Below are positions 11,761 to 23,048 of a DNA stretch of 64,000 nt, piece by piece; within the stretch, counting starts at the first letter, position 1; the number at the start of each line of letters is the position of its first letter. Below the pieces are notes generated by a model. It ran no database searches and had not been told where the DNA came from. It saw only the letters and a program-made list of their open reading frames with translations. The position numbers and the translations under genes are program-made. Source of the DNA: Adiantum capillus-veneris (taxonomy: Eukaryota > Streptophyta > Polypodiopsida > Polypodiales > Pteridaceae); the NCBI GenBank assembly GCA_014529385.2, contig CM043944.1, forward strand, positions 168,587,740 through 168,651,739, read 5' to 3'.

Positions 11761-12700
11761 CAAGCGATGGAAGATTAGGAGTCAGGTGAGTGGGTATATA
11801 GATTAGCATATTACTCACAATAGTGAGTGGTTATATACATTAGCATAATAGCAAAACAAATGTTACATCACCTCCCTGCTCAAAAGAGCTAGGGATGACA
11901 GAGTAACATCATAAACAACCAATCCCATATGAGTCCATAGATCAGGCTTTTTTCAAGGAATCGTGCAAACCGACTACAAAGGAAAACCATCATTAAACTA
12001 ATAATTAGAAAGCAATTTTGTTGCCACGGAGATAAGGATAGGCCTGTGCGGGGGAGCCATCACCTGTGAGGAACTGCTACTTTAGCCAAGGATGCCCACA
12101 ACACAGCTAGAGAGAATCGATGACCATTCATAGAACCACCAACAGAAGATGTCAAGCCACATCAAGCCGCCAACACCAAACCCTCACAACAAGCTTTTCA
12201 AGGGGAGCCAAACCCCTGTGCAGAATGTCCTGCAGGGCACCCAGACCTATAGACGAGCATCTCAAGAGGCCAACAAATTTGTCCGACGCTGCCGCCATGG
12301 CAAGCTGACCTTCCACACCGTCGAACTAGGCCACAACAAACTATCCACCGTTTCCCCCCCACATGAGGAATGAATCCAAGCCTTATAAATACCATGTTAC
12401 TTACACATGGTTTTAGAAAAAGAAAATTGCACACCTTATAAATACCATGTATATCATGGGAGATGTGTCCTGTTGGTAAGAGCTAGTGAAAACTAAAGCT
12501 GGCTTGAGAAGCCCTTTAAGGCATGAACCCTCAAGAAGACATGACTCTTTTAGTCATACCACCATGTCAAGGACGTGCTCTCTTTTGTCGAACCTTTGAA
12601 GTATGGCCATGACCCATGAGCGCCCCAACTTGAGAGCCAAACCATAATTTTACATACAATTGGCTGTAAGATAACACATATCCAAAGGAAGGCCTATCCA
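11761..12700. other. Upstream intergenic region of the 12764 gene
   Basis: No supported gene. A short repeat (GTGAGTGGxTATATA) occurs twice near 11788 and 11825, and CTTATAAATACCATG twice near 12385 and 12435. The second pair contains TATAAATA and could be a promoter element, though it lies about 330-380 bp before the start codon. Confidence 0.4.
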
Positions 12701-12763
12701 AATAAAATCTTGGAAAGGGCCAGAGGCGAAATATCCCAATCCTATCGTCCCGCGAAGGTAGCC

Positions 12764-13534
12764 ATGGCAGTTGCGAGCATGGAAGCTCTGGCTCTGTCGA
12801 GGCCAAGCACAGAGACAGCGGCCGCAGCGAAAGAGCATTGTTACGTGCTTCCAGCTTGTAGCAGACGGATCTCCTCTCTATCGCCATCGCTAAAAGGTGC
12901 ATCGCCTTCTATCTTGCGATCCTCATTTCTGTGTTCAACCACCTTCTTGCAAGGGAAGACTGCTGCACCATGCGGACCAGGAGGCAATGGAAAGTTTTGG
13001 AGCTTGCAGGTGTCGAGCAATTTGCTGGGAGAGAATCCAGAATGGAATGATGATGACTACCTGGCTGTAGGGTTAGCTCACTGTTTTGAGCTGGATGGAA
13101 ACAACGTCAAGGATGTCTTCCTTATCGAGCCGGTCACAGCAAGCACATTAGAGTGTCTAGAAACTGGCGGTGCCACTTCCTTTCGGCATGTCACTGGCAC
13201 CAACCTTGGCATAGCTCTCAAGTTGGATGCCTCCTTGCTACCTTCTGAATTTACATCAGGCCGGTTCTGCAATGACTTCGATTTCCGGGCCAAGTGTTCT
13301 GCTCGCACATGGAAACGACCGCATGCAGTGAAGAACCTCATGAGCATTTTGCCTGTAGGTGAGATACGGTCAGAGTATAATTTCTCCCTTGCCGACAAGC
13401 GTGTCATAAACAAGGAGCGGGTTGTTACCGATGATGATAACATCAAGCAAGACCTGAGTATTGATGTTTATGGCAGGAAGAGTGAGGACAAAGAAGAGCA
13501 GACTGCTGAGATTGCCAGCCTGTACAATGCCTAG
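12764..13534 (+). CDS. Probable plastid-targeted protein of unknown function
   Basis: This is an intact single-exon frame of 257 codons. I chose the ATG at 12764 because its context, GTAGCCATGGC, is a strong plant start; an in-frame ATG at 12710 has a poor context. Residues 1 to about 75 are rich in Ser, Ala, Thr and Arg with few acidic residues, typical of a chloroplast transit peptide. The mature part starts near a GGNGKFWSLQV phrase and has a conserved-looking core around NDDDYLAVGLAHCFELDG, DVFLIEPVTASTLECLE and TSFRHVTGTNLGIAL. The C-terminal third is charged. No transmembrane segment is visible. Its GC content is higher than that of the surrounding repeats, as expected of a selected gene. 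I recall similar unnamed plant plastid proteins but cannot give a symbol or activity. Confidence 0.75.
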   Translation: MAVASMEALALSRPSTETAAAAKEHCYVLPACSRRISSLSPSLKGASPSILRSSFLCSTTFLQGKTAAPCGPGGNGKFWSLQVSSNLLGENPEWNDDDYLAVGLAHCFELDGNNVKDVFLIEPVTASTLECLETGGATSFRHVTGTNLGIALKLDASLLPSEFTSGRFCNDFDFRAKCSARTWKRPHAVKNLMSILPVGEIRSEYNFSLADKRVINKERVVTDDDNIKQDLSIDVYGRKSEDKEEQTAEIASLYNA

Positions 13535-13672
13535 GTATATTTTCTTGGGGCTGCTGTTTTTATAAGAACAATTTCTGTCCCTTCTTTCCCATTAAGAATT
13601 TGAGAGAAATCCTGGCAATGTCCTGTAAATGGATCTAATTGCAAACCGGCATGTAATTCGTTCAGATGAGCT

Positions 13673-13923
13673 GTGGTTTCACTAAAATGGGTTAGAAGCT
13701 TACATGAAGTGCTTCATTTAATAAGGTTTTTGAGTTGAAATTTTACTTTTCTCCTGTGGTTTTACAAGTAATGGGTTGGAGACTTACATGAAGTGCTTCA
13801 TTTCATAAGGTTTTTGAGATGATATTTTACTTTTTCCCTGAAATTTTACAATAACTGGGCTGGAAACTGACATGAAGTGCTTCATTTCAGAAGATGTTTG
13901 AGATGATAATTTACTTTTTTTTC
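13673..13923 (+). repeat. Three tandem copies of an 83-84 bp unit in the 3' flank
   Basis: Copies start near 13673, 13756 and 13839. Each contains ACATGAAGTGCTTCATTT and ends in TTTTACTTTTT. The core TGAAGTGCTTCA is an inverted repeat. They begin about 140 bp after the stop codon of the plastid protein gene and may lie in its 3' UTR. Confidence 0.85.
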
Positions 13924-13935
13924 CTCTATGGACTT

Positions 13936-16660
13936 GGCCGAAGTTTGTTAAAGTCGGGGTATTCTTATCAGTGTAACTTGTTCTCTAACCTTGAAAGTAT
14001 TTTACACTAGGTAAGGTCTCTTTTTAGTGCGAGTTTCCTGTGTCTGTTTGTCTAGTGTGGCAGAGGCTGTTGCATGGGTCAGTAGATTTGTTTGTATTGT
14101 TTCGTTTCGGATGGTCATTGAAGTGTGAGGAGGGAATTCTTTCATTTCCCAATGTGAATTACGCAGGGCTATTTCTTCTATCTCCCGTCGTGTATTATGC
14201 AGAGACTAATGAGCCTGGCTCTTTTGGTCCATTGTGAGACAATGTACCTTTCTCAATCTGCTCAAGCTTTTTTATCGGACCTAATCTGATTTTTGCATGA
14301 GGTTTTAAGTTCCAATATTTTGTGAATAAATCTGATTTTCGTGTGTGTTTTAAGTTCCAGCACTTCGTGGATACTTTGGAATGGGAAGGGTCTGGATGGA
14401 TGTTTTTAACCTGCTTCTCGAGCACAACCTAACCTCCGATGCAGGAGATGCCACCTGGAAGTACATTTTCACCATATTGGAAAAAAAAAGGCTCTGTGAG
14501 AAAATTTGAAGCAGCCCCATTTTCTGCCATGGCCTCTAAGGGCCCAAACGATTAAACGATTCCTACGCAGTTCTGATCTAGGAAACATGGAATAATCATT
14601 TATTTGTGCAAGTCACCCCTCATGGACCTGTGTTTGCCACAGAGCTAAGCTTCGGGAAAAGCTTACCCCCGAGCTAGAGAGGTCATTCCCTCGTTTCCAG
14701 CTGGGTTAGGCGTTTCAGAAGGCGTTGGAATGGATGGATAGGGCATCAGAGGCTTGGGCAATCTTGATTATTGGAAAAACCAGACTTCATTTTTAAGAAA
14801 ATACTTTCTATATTTAGTTGTTACTATGAAGCTTGGCACACAGTGCAACTGTCCCTGCAAGCCATTGCGCTCTGGAGTCTGGTAATCTGCTTCGCTGATT
14901 GCTGCAAGTCTGGTTTTGGACTTTGAAATTCAAAAGCTTCTAAGTGAATGAGTCTATACCCGTGAGCATGCAGTGACCAGTCATCTTTGAAGCCTTGAGT
15001 GCCCTCTGAAGCCCAAGCACTCTCTTGGCTTACAATCAGCTTTACCAGGAATGGAAAATCGGTAAACGGCAGGTTTTTGTGAGCTGAGTTGGCATAATAT
15101 GATTGAATGCATGGCAAAGTCGTACGATACACTGACCTGGCATCAATCAGGCGGTTGCATGTAGTGAATCGTCGCACACTTTTCTAGCCTCCATTAGGTG
15201 TACCCCTGGGTCCTGGCATTTCTTGCTCAAAAGCTTGCAGTTTCATAGTGAGAATTGCAGGTTACAGAATGTTAAATACACCAAAGTCACATAGTCCAGC
15301 TGTTATGACGTTTATGTATTCTACTTGTCTTAATTTTTCTACAGGTGCTGTTCTGTAAATCTAGGCCTACCACCCACATTTCGTTTTTTGCGATGACTCC
15401 TGCATGCTTCTGAAATTGCCCGTCGTGGAAACGTACAAGCAATAAAAAACTAAACACTGAGCACTCCAAGGGACTGCACGCTTCCCTTTGAAATCTTTCC
15501 GATTGAAATAGGCTGACTGTTAATGTGTTGTAGTTGGAAACAGAAAATGGGTATATCTCATCAATGCTCCATTCTCTGCCTTTTTGTAATTATTTAAACA
15601 AATTTTCCTCTCGAGCAAGCTATCTTCGTGCAGGACAAGGATACTGAAAACTCGCTATTTTGGATATCAACCTTGATTGAAGGGCGAGCCTCCTGGTGAT
15701 GCGTGAAACCTACTGGTTACTAAATATTCCATGCTAATTAGAGAGGGTTTAGAATGTAGATTGATTTAGATACGTCACAGACTGTATGTACCTCCTTGAT
15801 CAGAAAATGCTATTGGTCTGTCTTCGCGCACACTTGCAACCAGGGGGACTCGGTTGAGGCGTATCAAGCTTCCCTGGCCAGCTGATGCTACCTTTAGCAA
15901 GGAGGCAGACTGTAACCAACCAGTGATCAGCAGCACATATCTTTTCAAGTGCCTGCAATTTTGTCTTTTCGCCTGGTTGCTGGTGCACTGCAAATTTCTT
16001 GGGAAATTTGCAGTGTAAACTTGTGGCTTGTTGCTTAAGTGGCCAACCCGCCACCACCGTGAACACCCTCATAGCAGATGTTTGTGTCGAGATCTGTGGG
16101 TGCACTCTTCAATGACCAAAATAGATCCTAACCATTTCTCATATTTTCACCACTGCAGTGACCATATGTGGCTTCTGTTCTCATACTTCTTGTAGCTTGG
16201 ACAGAGATCCCACAAAAAAGAATTAAAGCCATGCATGTGGATGACATTGAAAGTGCATGTCTGAACGATGATCACTGCCGTCTGATTTAAATATAGTTTA
16301 GGCATGTGTCAGATGCTTGAGTTGCTGGAAAACACTTTGATCAACTTGAATGATCTTCACATGAAGTACCTTCACACCTTGAAGAGGAGCTACAATTAGT
16401 CCATTCTAACCAACTGATTCGACACTCAGATGCTATGCTTCACTGCAAGCAACAGTTATATGATTCCAAAACTACTTTTGATTCACATAAGGTTGAAAAT
16501 GAAGCATCGAATTAAACGAAGTTTCAGATGGGACGAAGTTAAATTACACAATAAGCAAACACCAATTGACTTTGGGTTGATTGTTTTATTGATCAACAGC
16601 GATACATACACTCTTTTCATGTTAAACAAGTAAGTGGCTCCATATATAGACAGCGAAGGT
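13936..16660. other. Non-coding or unresolved region
   Basis: Several open frames of 60-117 codons exist on both strands but none shows a known domain, splice-supported continuation or start context that I trust. The bases GAAATTTGCAGTG and its near reverse complement occur close together around 15985-16015 and could form a hairpin. Confidence 0.4.
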
Positions 16661-16682
16661 TGGCAGAGATCAAGTGGAGGGT

Positions 16683-16988
16683 TTACGCACACCCGGCCAT
16701 AAAATCTTCGAAATTCCAGTCATTGAAGAGGTCACGCCGTATTGCATGGCATCGTGTGAGACGGGGTGCATCAGAAGCAGTAAAGCTTTGCGCCGAGACA
16801 GGGACCACTCTGGCACTTCGGCAAAATGAGGTGGGTTCACGTTGGATAGGCTGTCTCCGGGTTGCCCAGCAGCAGGACACTTCAGCATCTGATCGAACGG
16901 AGTAGCTTCTCATCATGTCCGAGGAGGGTGTGTCCATGTCAGGGCACGCAAGAACTGCAGAGTCAAGACTCATATAAGGGGCTGTCCT
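16683..16988 (-). CDS. Possible last exon of an unidentified gene
   Basis: On the minus strand a TTTAG acceptor near 16990 is followed by an open frame to a stop at 16683, about 100 codons. It contains SSDMMRSYSVRSDAEVSCCW and ends RRDLFNDWNFEDFMAGCA. The sequence is Ser/Arg/Asp-rich, GC-richer than its surroundings, and has the look of a plant protein tail. No upstream exon could be identified, since the adjacent DNA is microsatellite. It could be chance. Confidence 0.25.
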   Translation of the reverse strand, partial: RTAPYMSLDSAVLACPDMDTPSSDMMRSYSVRSDAEVSCCWATRRQPIQREPTSFCRSARVVPVSAQSFTASDAPRLTRCHAIRRDLFNDWNFEDFMAGCA

Positions 16989-17102
16989 CTAAACCTGCAT
17001 GAACACAAGGCAAAGGGTAAGATTGTCAGCAAGCATTCGGCTGGTTTTTGCTACAGATGTTGATGCAATTGATGTGTAACCCACAGACATACATATGCAT
17101 GC

Positions 17103-17129
17103 GTGTATGTGTGTGTGTGTGTGTGTGTG
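17103..17129 (+). repeat. (GT)n microsatellite
   Basis: Run of GT dinucleotides followed by a short GC alternation. Confidence 0.95.
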
Positions 17130-17181
17130 GGTGTGCGCGCGGTGGCGGAGAAGGGGGGGGTTTCAAGCACATCCATAACTC

Positions 17182-17182
<1 letters not shown>

Positions 17183-17212
<30 letters not shown>
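17183..17212 (+). repeat. (CT)n microsatellite
   Basis: About 15 CT units, 50 bp after the GT run, followed by CGCGCGCACACACA. Confidence 0.95.
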
Positions 17213-17213
<1 letters not shown>

Positions 17214-18306
17214 ACGCGCGCGCACACACACTGGTCAATGCACAGAACGATGAAAGCGCAGATCGAGCAGAAGGAACCTGAAGGAACAGAAGAACCGAAG
17301 AAGAAGACGAGTATGCCTCCCCGCGTTCCCAGTTTTCGTAAGCAGCTTCCACAGAAAGAAAGCGCACATTCTTTCTTAAATCTTTAAATGAAAATGGTAA
17401 AAACGTTCTAAAAGCGCAAAGGCAAAAATGACAAATGACAAAATGAATTCATTGCAATTGTGGCAGTCCTGTCTGCCTTCTTTTATTGGTACGCCTGGTC
17501 TACACGCCACGCATTCCTTTCAACTCTTAACTTTGGCACTGTTTTGCAGTCCCTTGTTTAAAGCCACTTATTTTGGCTTCTCATATGTTAAGGGCGTTTC
17601 ACACGAGCTGTGTTGTGTGCACATTGGACCCTCGTCTTCGAGTGCGCAAATTTGCAGTGAGGGATGCCGCTAATATTCGAAAATTCCGGCAACATTCCAA
17701 GCTTGTCTTGAGAAATCCAGCATAAGTTAAAAACTAGCAAATCCTTAACGATTTAACCCAAGAAATGATGACGTCTCTCTCTCATTGGTTGGGAAAAAAA
17801 AATATGTTCTTTTGTTGATACTATGGTGAAGCTCTAAAGGGATTTTAGGTGGCGTGCAATTTCGAAGGGTGGGCCCCCTTCTTTCAAAGGACTAAGGTTG
17901 GGTTCAGATTGAACCGGCAGAAGAAACAAGCCTTCCTAAATGTGTCGCCGCTTAGTGTGAACAGTGTGGAGGAGAACAAGTGATAAAATCACAGGGCCTG
18001 CCAATAGATGAGACAAATTAAGAACATGGAAGGGAAACACAAAAGCGCAAGGACGGAAGTCACATTGATTGAGAAAGTGGTTAGGAAATTACATTATAGA
18101 ATGTCGGCCTCAATGGAGGGCTGAAGAGTAGCAAAATTTCGTCATTTGAGGATGAAGGTAGGCATAGAATATGGAAACATGGTTTGTTTTTGTGGAGAGG
18201 ATGAGGGAAGGGAGAGATGATGGGAAAAAGGGAGGAAGGGAGGGAGAGAGGGAGGGAGGTATAAGAATCATTTAGGAATGATTATATATGTGGATGAATG
18301 ATCGGA
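17214..18306. other. Intergenic region before the Helitron
   Basis: No supported gene. A GGGAGGGAGAGAGGGAGG purine tract at about 18215-18260 lies just outside the end of the Helitron endonuclease frame. Confidence 0.45.
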
Positions 18307-20300
18307 CTAGAAGCAAAACCGTGTGCCTGTGATGACTGATGCAGGGGGATTTTTAATCCAAACATGATCGAGCTTTGAGTTGTACACAGTGGTCACATCA
18401 TGAATTTGTTGTGTGTAGCCATGTGCTTGGAGCTTCTCCTCCAAGTAATGATATTGATTGTTTGTGGGTTCATTGTCTACATTAAAGTCTCCCATGATGA
18501 CACTCATTCGTGTAGAATGGGATTGTTGCAGCAAGGTATAGAGTTGTGTGACCAACGCGGTTGGAGATGTGTTTGATGATTTGTAGATGCATATGATTTC
18601 CCAATCAAGGTGTTCATGAATGGTTAATATAACTTGAACGATTTCTATTCCTGGAGCTAGGAATGTTTTTGCAGAGTGGAGTTTGATGCTAAGCTTGTAG
18701 TAGATTGAAACACCTATTTTGCTATGGTGATGGACATGATGAAACTTTGGTGCAAGATCGTTGGAAGGATTTTTTTGCTTTGTTTCTTGGAGGCATAGAA
18801 TGTCAGAACTTGTAAAATTCAAATCCTCTTTGATATGTTTGAGATATTTGTGACTAGAAACGATGTTCAATGATTGAATGATATGATGTGTGTGTTTATA
18901 TGCGAATGGAAGTTCTGTCAAATATTCCCATTTGGCATCATTGTTGAGGCGGTCAAGCTCATCAAGCACAATTTTGTCGACTTTGATTTGAGCTGGATGA
19001 ATTAGATTGAGAATGTGGAGGTTTGATGGATCTTTGATGCGGGAAAGAGCTGTGTAAACCAATCCATGTGAGTTTATGGATGTCGGATCAAAGGGTACTA
19101 TGCTCATTGTCAAGCCTTGTGACCTATGGATAGTACGTGCATTTGCTGCTTGTATTGGAAATTGAGTTCGAGAGACATTGTTCAATGCATTTTTACCGAC
19201 TTGAAATTCTTTTGTTGTTTGAAAAATTGGTGTCCATTGAGGGCTAATGGGAATCGTATTAAGATGTTGGTTCACATGTCGTTGTTTGCAGCCTGTTGAG
19301 GAATAAAAAAACTCTATCCATGCAATAGGGCAGTTAGCTTTACTGTCGACAAGCTTCATAATTCCATCTGCGCCATTCACAAGACCGTCGGAAATATCAA
19401 TATTGCCACCACAAAGCTCGACAATCATTCCTACTTTGAGCTCCAAGGTTGAGGACAATCCTGCTGTGTTTTGTGGGTTGTTTGGAACAACTAGGTTTTT
19501 TGAGCAAGTTTTATGGTGCTTGTCTCTCGCATGGATTACGTATGCGTGAGTAGGCAATTCCTAAAAAACAAGTCGATTATGTGAGTCTTTCAAGTTATTA
19601 GTGAAGTATAAATGGGGTGTTGTCAATTTGTTAAAGACGTTGTTGGTATGGTTGGTATTCAAGAGCAACAAATCCTCGGCTGTGTGTTTTGCTTTGCGTA
19701 TTCTATTGAGAATGGCAATGAAGTCATTATCTGATTGACGCATTGTTTTTGTGAGCTCGTGGCATTTTATAGGGTAAGCCAGAATGAAGGCGAGAGTAGT
19801 TGCGTAGAATCCTGTGGCTCGCTAAATATCCAACGATCTCAAACTGGGCTTGCCTGACACAGGTCACCACAGAAGATGACATCTAGACCACCGAATGGCT
19901 CTATGTGATTGTGCTTCATTGATCGCAGCCTTGTGACTATGATACGCAAGAGTCTATTCCCAATCAAAGACGCCTCATCAAACACAACAAGCTTGAGGTT
20001 TCTATACAGTTGCGAGAGTTCGGAAGGCTCTCAGAAGAAAGAGAAACATTTGGTTGGAAGACAAGGGGCAAACGCAATGCTGAGTGAATCGTTGTATGTT
20101 TGCTACTTTGAGCTCTCATATTCGCAAGGCATATCTTGGAACAATATGAATTTCCCTTTTAGAGTTTCGGATAACATCTTTAATTATTTTCATGCTGATG
20201 TGAGATTAGTATCCATTTTACGATCCCCTGTTGTTTTTTTACGGTTAGCTTTGTAAGTAGCATGAGTCAAATTCCTGCGTATTAAAGTAAAGTAATTTTA
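18307..20300 (-). pseudogene. Pif1-type helicase fused to EEP endonuclease (Helitron)
   Basis: Reading the minus strand from about 20110: VANIQRFTQHC (helicase motif area), then NLKLVVFDEASLIG (Walker B, near 19990), FCGDLCQASPV (motif III, near 19880), TKTMRQSDNDFIAILNRIR (19743 on), a TAG at about 19561, then LELKVGMIVELCGGNIDISD, NGADGIM, ARTIHRSQGLTM and YTALSRIKDPSNLHIL (motifs V and VI). The same frame then enters an endonuclease/exonuclease/phosphatase domain with ILCLQETK, MGDFNVD and SKLDHVWI, and ends at 18307. The Walker A region is lost or frameshifted. The GDFN and DH motifs of the nuclease are present. Only a few stops interrupt about 1.8 kb, so decay is moderate. Confidence 0.8.
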
Positions 20301-21239
20301 TTATGCTCTTCAGGCAAATTGGCTTGTTGTCAGTTTAACGGGTATTTTGGATAAGCTGTGAAGATTACTATATCCAACTATGGATATATATCCTTCATGC
20401 TGGGTATTTTGTTCTGAGCTTATGGGATAGGGAAAGACGACTGTCAAGGATGAATTTAATTGCTCTTGTGGGTAATTTTGTTAGGCAATTTCTTAGGAAG
20501 TCTATTATTTGCTAATTTGTTTTGAAACTTAGTATATAGTCTTTGAGTAAAACAGACGCTATGGTATTATAGCTTCCTATAAAATATTGATCGAAACTAA
20601 GAAAATATTATACTCAATTTTAATTTTAATATTATAAATTAGACAGGTTTATATTACTTTTGAGAAGGTCAAATTTAACATGTTCTTTTGAATAAAACTC
20701 AGCTTTTAATGAAGTTCAGCTTTTAATATTATAATTAATATTTCTAAATTTATTTTATTGAAATTGACAATTTTAAAATATTTTACACTAAACATGTATG
20801 CCATGATAAATACAACTCATGGTTTATATTTGTTGACTATGTCTTATTTCTAGATTTAGTGTGAAATATTAACTTACTCTTCTAAAAATAAAAAAATAAT
20901 AACAACTTACTCTCAATGCCACCAAGTAGGGTAATAAAGCTGTCTTAACTCAAGTCGGGTAATAAAGTTGCCTCAAAAGACGTGCTCTTACTTTGAAAAT
21001 GTAAAATGATATCTTCTCATTTATGAAAAGATATTGCATCATTTTACTGCAATCTCTCTTGTCTTGGCTTCTATGCTGAACGTGAGGCTCATTATAGAAA
21101 CATATGCACTACTCTCCCCTGCCTTTCATGCAGCTCCTATATATATAACTATTCCTTGCACACTTTACATATGCTTTCTTGAGGCCTAAGCTCTTCTTGC
21201 TCATAGGTGCTTGCAATTCTAGTTTATATACCTCATACT
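20301..21239. other. AT-rich spacer upstream of the RPA-like gene
   Basis: No coding signal. It is strongly AT-rich. TATATATAACTATTCC near 21138-21153 may be a promoter for the plus-strand gene starting at 21240. CAAGTxGGGTAATAAAG occurs twice near 20922 and 20953. Confidence 0.45.
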
Positions 21240-23012
21240 ATGGATACTCCCATGAAGGGTGAGTACGTTAACAAGATTTTGAGGTGTGATTATCTTGAGC
21301 ATATGATATTGAGCATTGACTTGAGCATATGTTTGTAGATCTTAGTTTTGATGAGGCATTGTCTGAGCCTGAGCATGTAGAAGCACCTTCGTTGGAAGTA
21401 GAGCTTCTTGACAGTACCAAGTGTACCATTGCTACTGAATTTTCACCTTTGTCTCTAAACCCTAATCAAATCTTTGAATCTTCCCCGCACAACAAAAAAC
21501 TTAGCCCAAGAGGAAAGTTGAATAAAGCCTCTTCTTCAACTATAAAAAAGGCCTTGCTCGCAGTGAGAGGTAATGTTTACTGTTTTCTCTCTTGATCGTT
21601 AGAGTATTTTGCTCACACCAATGGTTTTTCCTTAGGTAAGGCGACTAGGTGCTTGGCAGATAACTCATTCTCGTCCCCTTTGATAAAAAATATACGCAAA
21701 GAGAAAGATGAGCTTAATGTTGAATCTTTCTCTTCACAGCTAGCCATAACCCCTGCCCTAAGAAACCTAGCTATCTCCTAGCTGTTAGAGACTGCAAATT
21801 TTAGATTTGCATTTGAAGGCAAAGTGCTCTGTAAGTATGGTACTTATAAAATACCCAAATCTAACTTGGGTAGATACCTACGTGCAGATCTCCTCGACAG
21901 AGAATCTCGCCATACTGTTACTTTTGTTGTGACTGAGATATACCTCTCAGACTTTATTGAGGCCTTTGCTGTCCATGATTATGTGCGCATTGAGGGGGCA
22001 TTTGTAAAAAGAGCAGTTGCAAAAGACGGTGGTACTTGCTTGTGGGCTTTGTACGCTGATGCAACTACTTTGGTTGTTAAGGCAGAGCCTTTTGACTGTT
22101 GCCTCTACCTTTATCCAGAACAGAAGATCAAAGAGCTGTTGGCCCAAAGTTCTAATGCTAACGAGTCAGTGGCTACTGTTGCGTTCATTGTTGTCAAAAT
22201 AGAGAATGCAACTAGAAGTGATGGCACTCCTAGTTTTCGATTGACTATTGCTGATGGGCCGTCAACAAGCGATCGAGCTAGTGAAAGTGTCTCCCATCCC
22301 TGAAATTTATAGTTCGTGCCCTTTTTCTAAGATATTTTTTTATGGCAGCTTTTGTTTGTCCCAACCCGGCGCCTCGATTATCAACTTATGGTAAATGAGG
22401 TTAAAGAAAAGGGATTCTACACTTGTGTTGCTCGTAACATCAATGTTTTCAAGCACCTGTCCAACACTCTAAGTGTTGTGGATGCTACAATCTTATGTCC
22501 ATTGCCTCCTTCATTGGCTGATATCTTCCAAGAATACTTGCATAAACAAGTCTCGAATTTAGGCTTTGGGAAGAAGGTAAATTTTTTATTGCATAACAAT
22601 TAAAAATCGTTATAATCCTCATTGATATTGATAAATGTGAAATTGGTAGGTGTTTGGAACTTTGGAGATTGTGAGTGTGAACAGCTTGGATGTGGAGTTC
22701 TCTTGTGGCACGTGCAAAGGTCTGAATGTAAGCCGCCAAGCTAGCAACCCATTTTGCTACTCATGTGGAAGACAATCTACAATCAATAAGCAACCAGTGT
22801 TACTTGCAAAATTATATCCTCAAGATGGAGAGGCTGTTGGTGTTATTTTACAAGGTGCTGTAGTTGACTCAGTACTAGCATTCTCTCGTCCATTTTTGCA
22901 TCTCTTTGAGCAAAGCTTGGTGGATTTAAAATCTTCACTCTTGAACTTTAAGAAGGCTGGTTGGTTCACTATTGACAAGTCGGGTCAGGTTACTGCTTTC
23001 AAAGGTGCTTAG
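21240..23012 (+). pseudogene. RPA1-like single-stranded DNA-binding protein, intron-containing, one stop
   Basis: Exons I can support: 21240-21258 (MDTPMK), 21339-21569, 21636 to about 22280, 22349-22576 and 22650-23012. Introns with GT-AG ends at 21259-21338, 21570-21635 and 22577-22649 keep the frame. The intron near 22290-22348 has a clear acceptor but an unresolved donor. The N-terminal part is low-complexity. GRYLRADLLDRESRHTVTF with DYVRIEGAFVKR resembles an OB-fold DNA-binding domain of RPA large subunits. The last exon has a zinc ribbon (CGTCKGL-x-CYSCGR). A TAG at 21779 breaks the third exon unless it marks another splice site. RPA-like genes are known cargo of plant Helitrons. Confidence 0.6.
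22577..22649 (+). other. Intron of the RPA-like gene
   Basis: 73-bp phase-0 intron with a GTAAAT donor and a TTGGTAG acceptor. Removing it joins GFGKK to VFGTLEIV, a smooth domain continuation. Confidence 0.7.
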
Positions 23013-23048
23013 TTCTGTTTCTCTTTCTTTAGCTGAACTTTTTGTAAA

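Noticed and set aside
12455-12545. tRNA-like A-box phrase (TGTTGGTAAGAGCTAGTG)
   Set aside because: No matching B box at the right distance and no cloverleaf could be drawn; neither a tRNA nor a SINE head is supported.
13078-13446. 122-codon minus-strand frame inside the plastid protein gene
   Set aside because: Antisense shadow of an intact coding frame; no start context or domain.
17026-17387. Open frames across the GT and CT microsatellites
   Set aside because: Composition is dictated by dinucleotide runs; no protein signal outside them.
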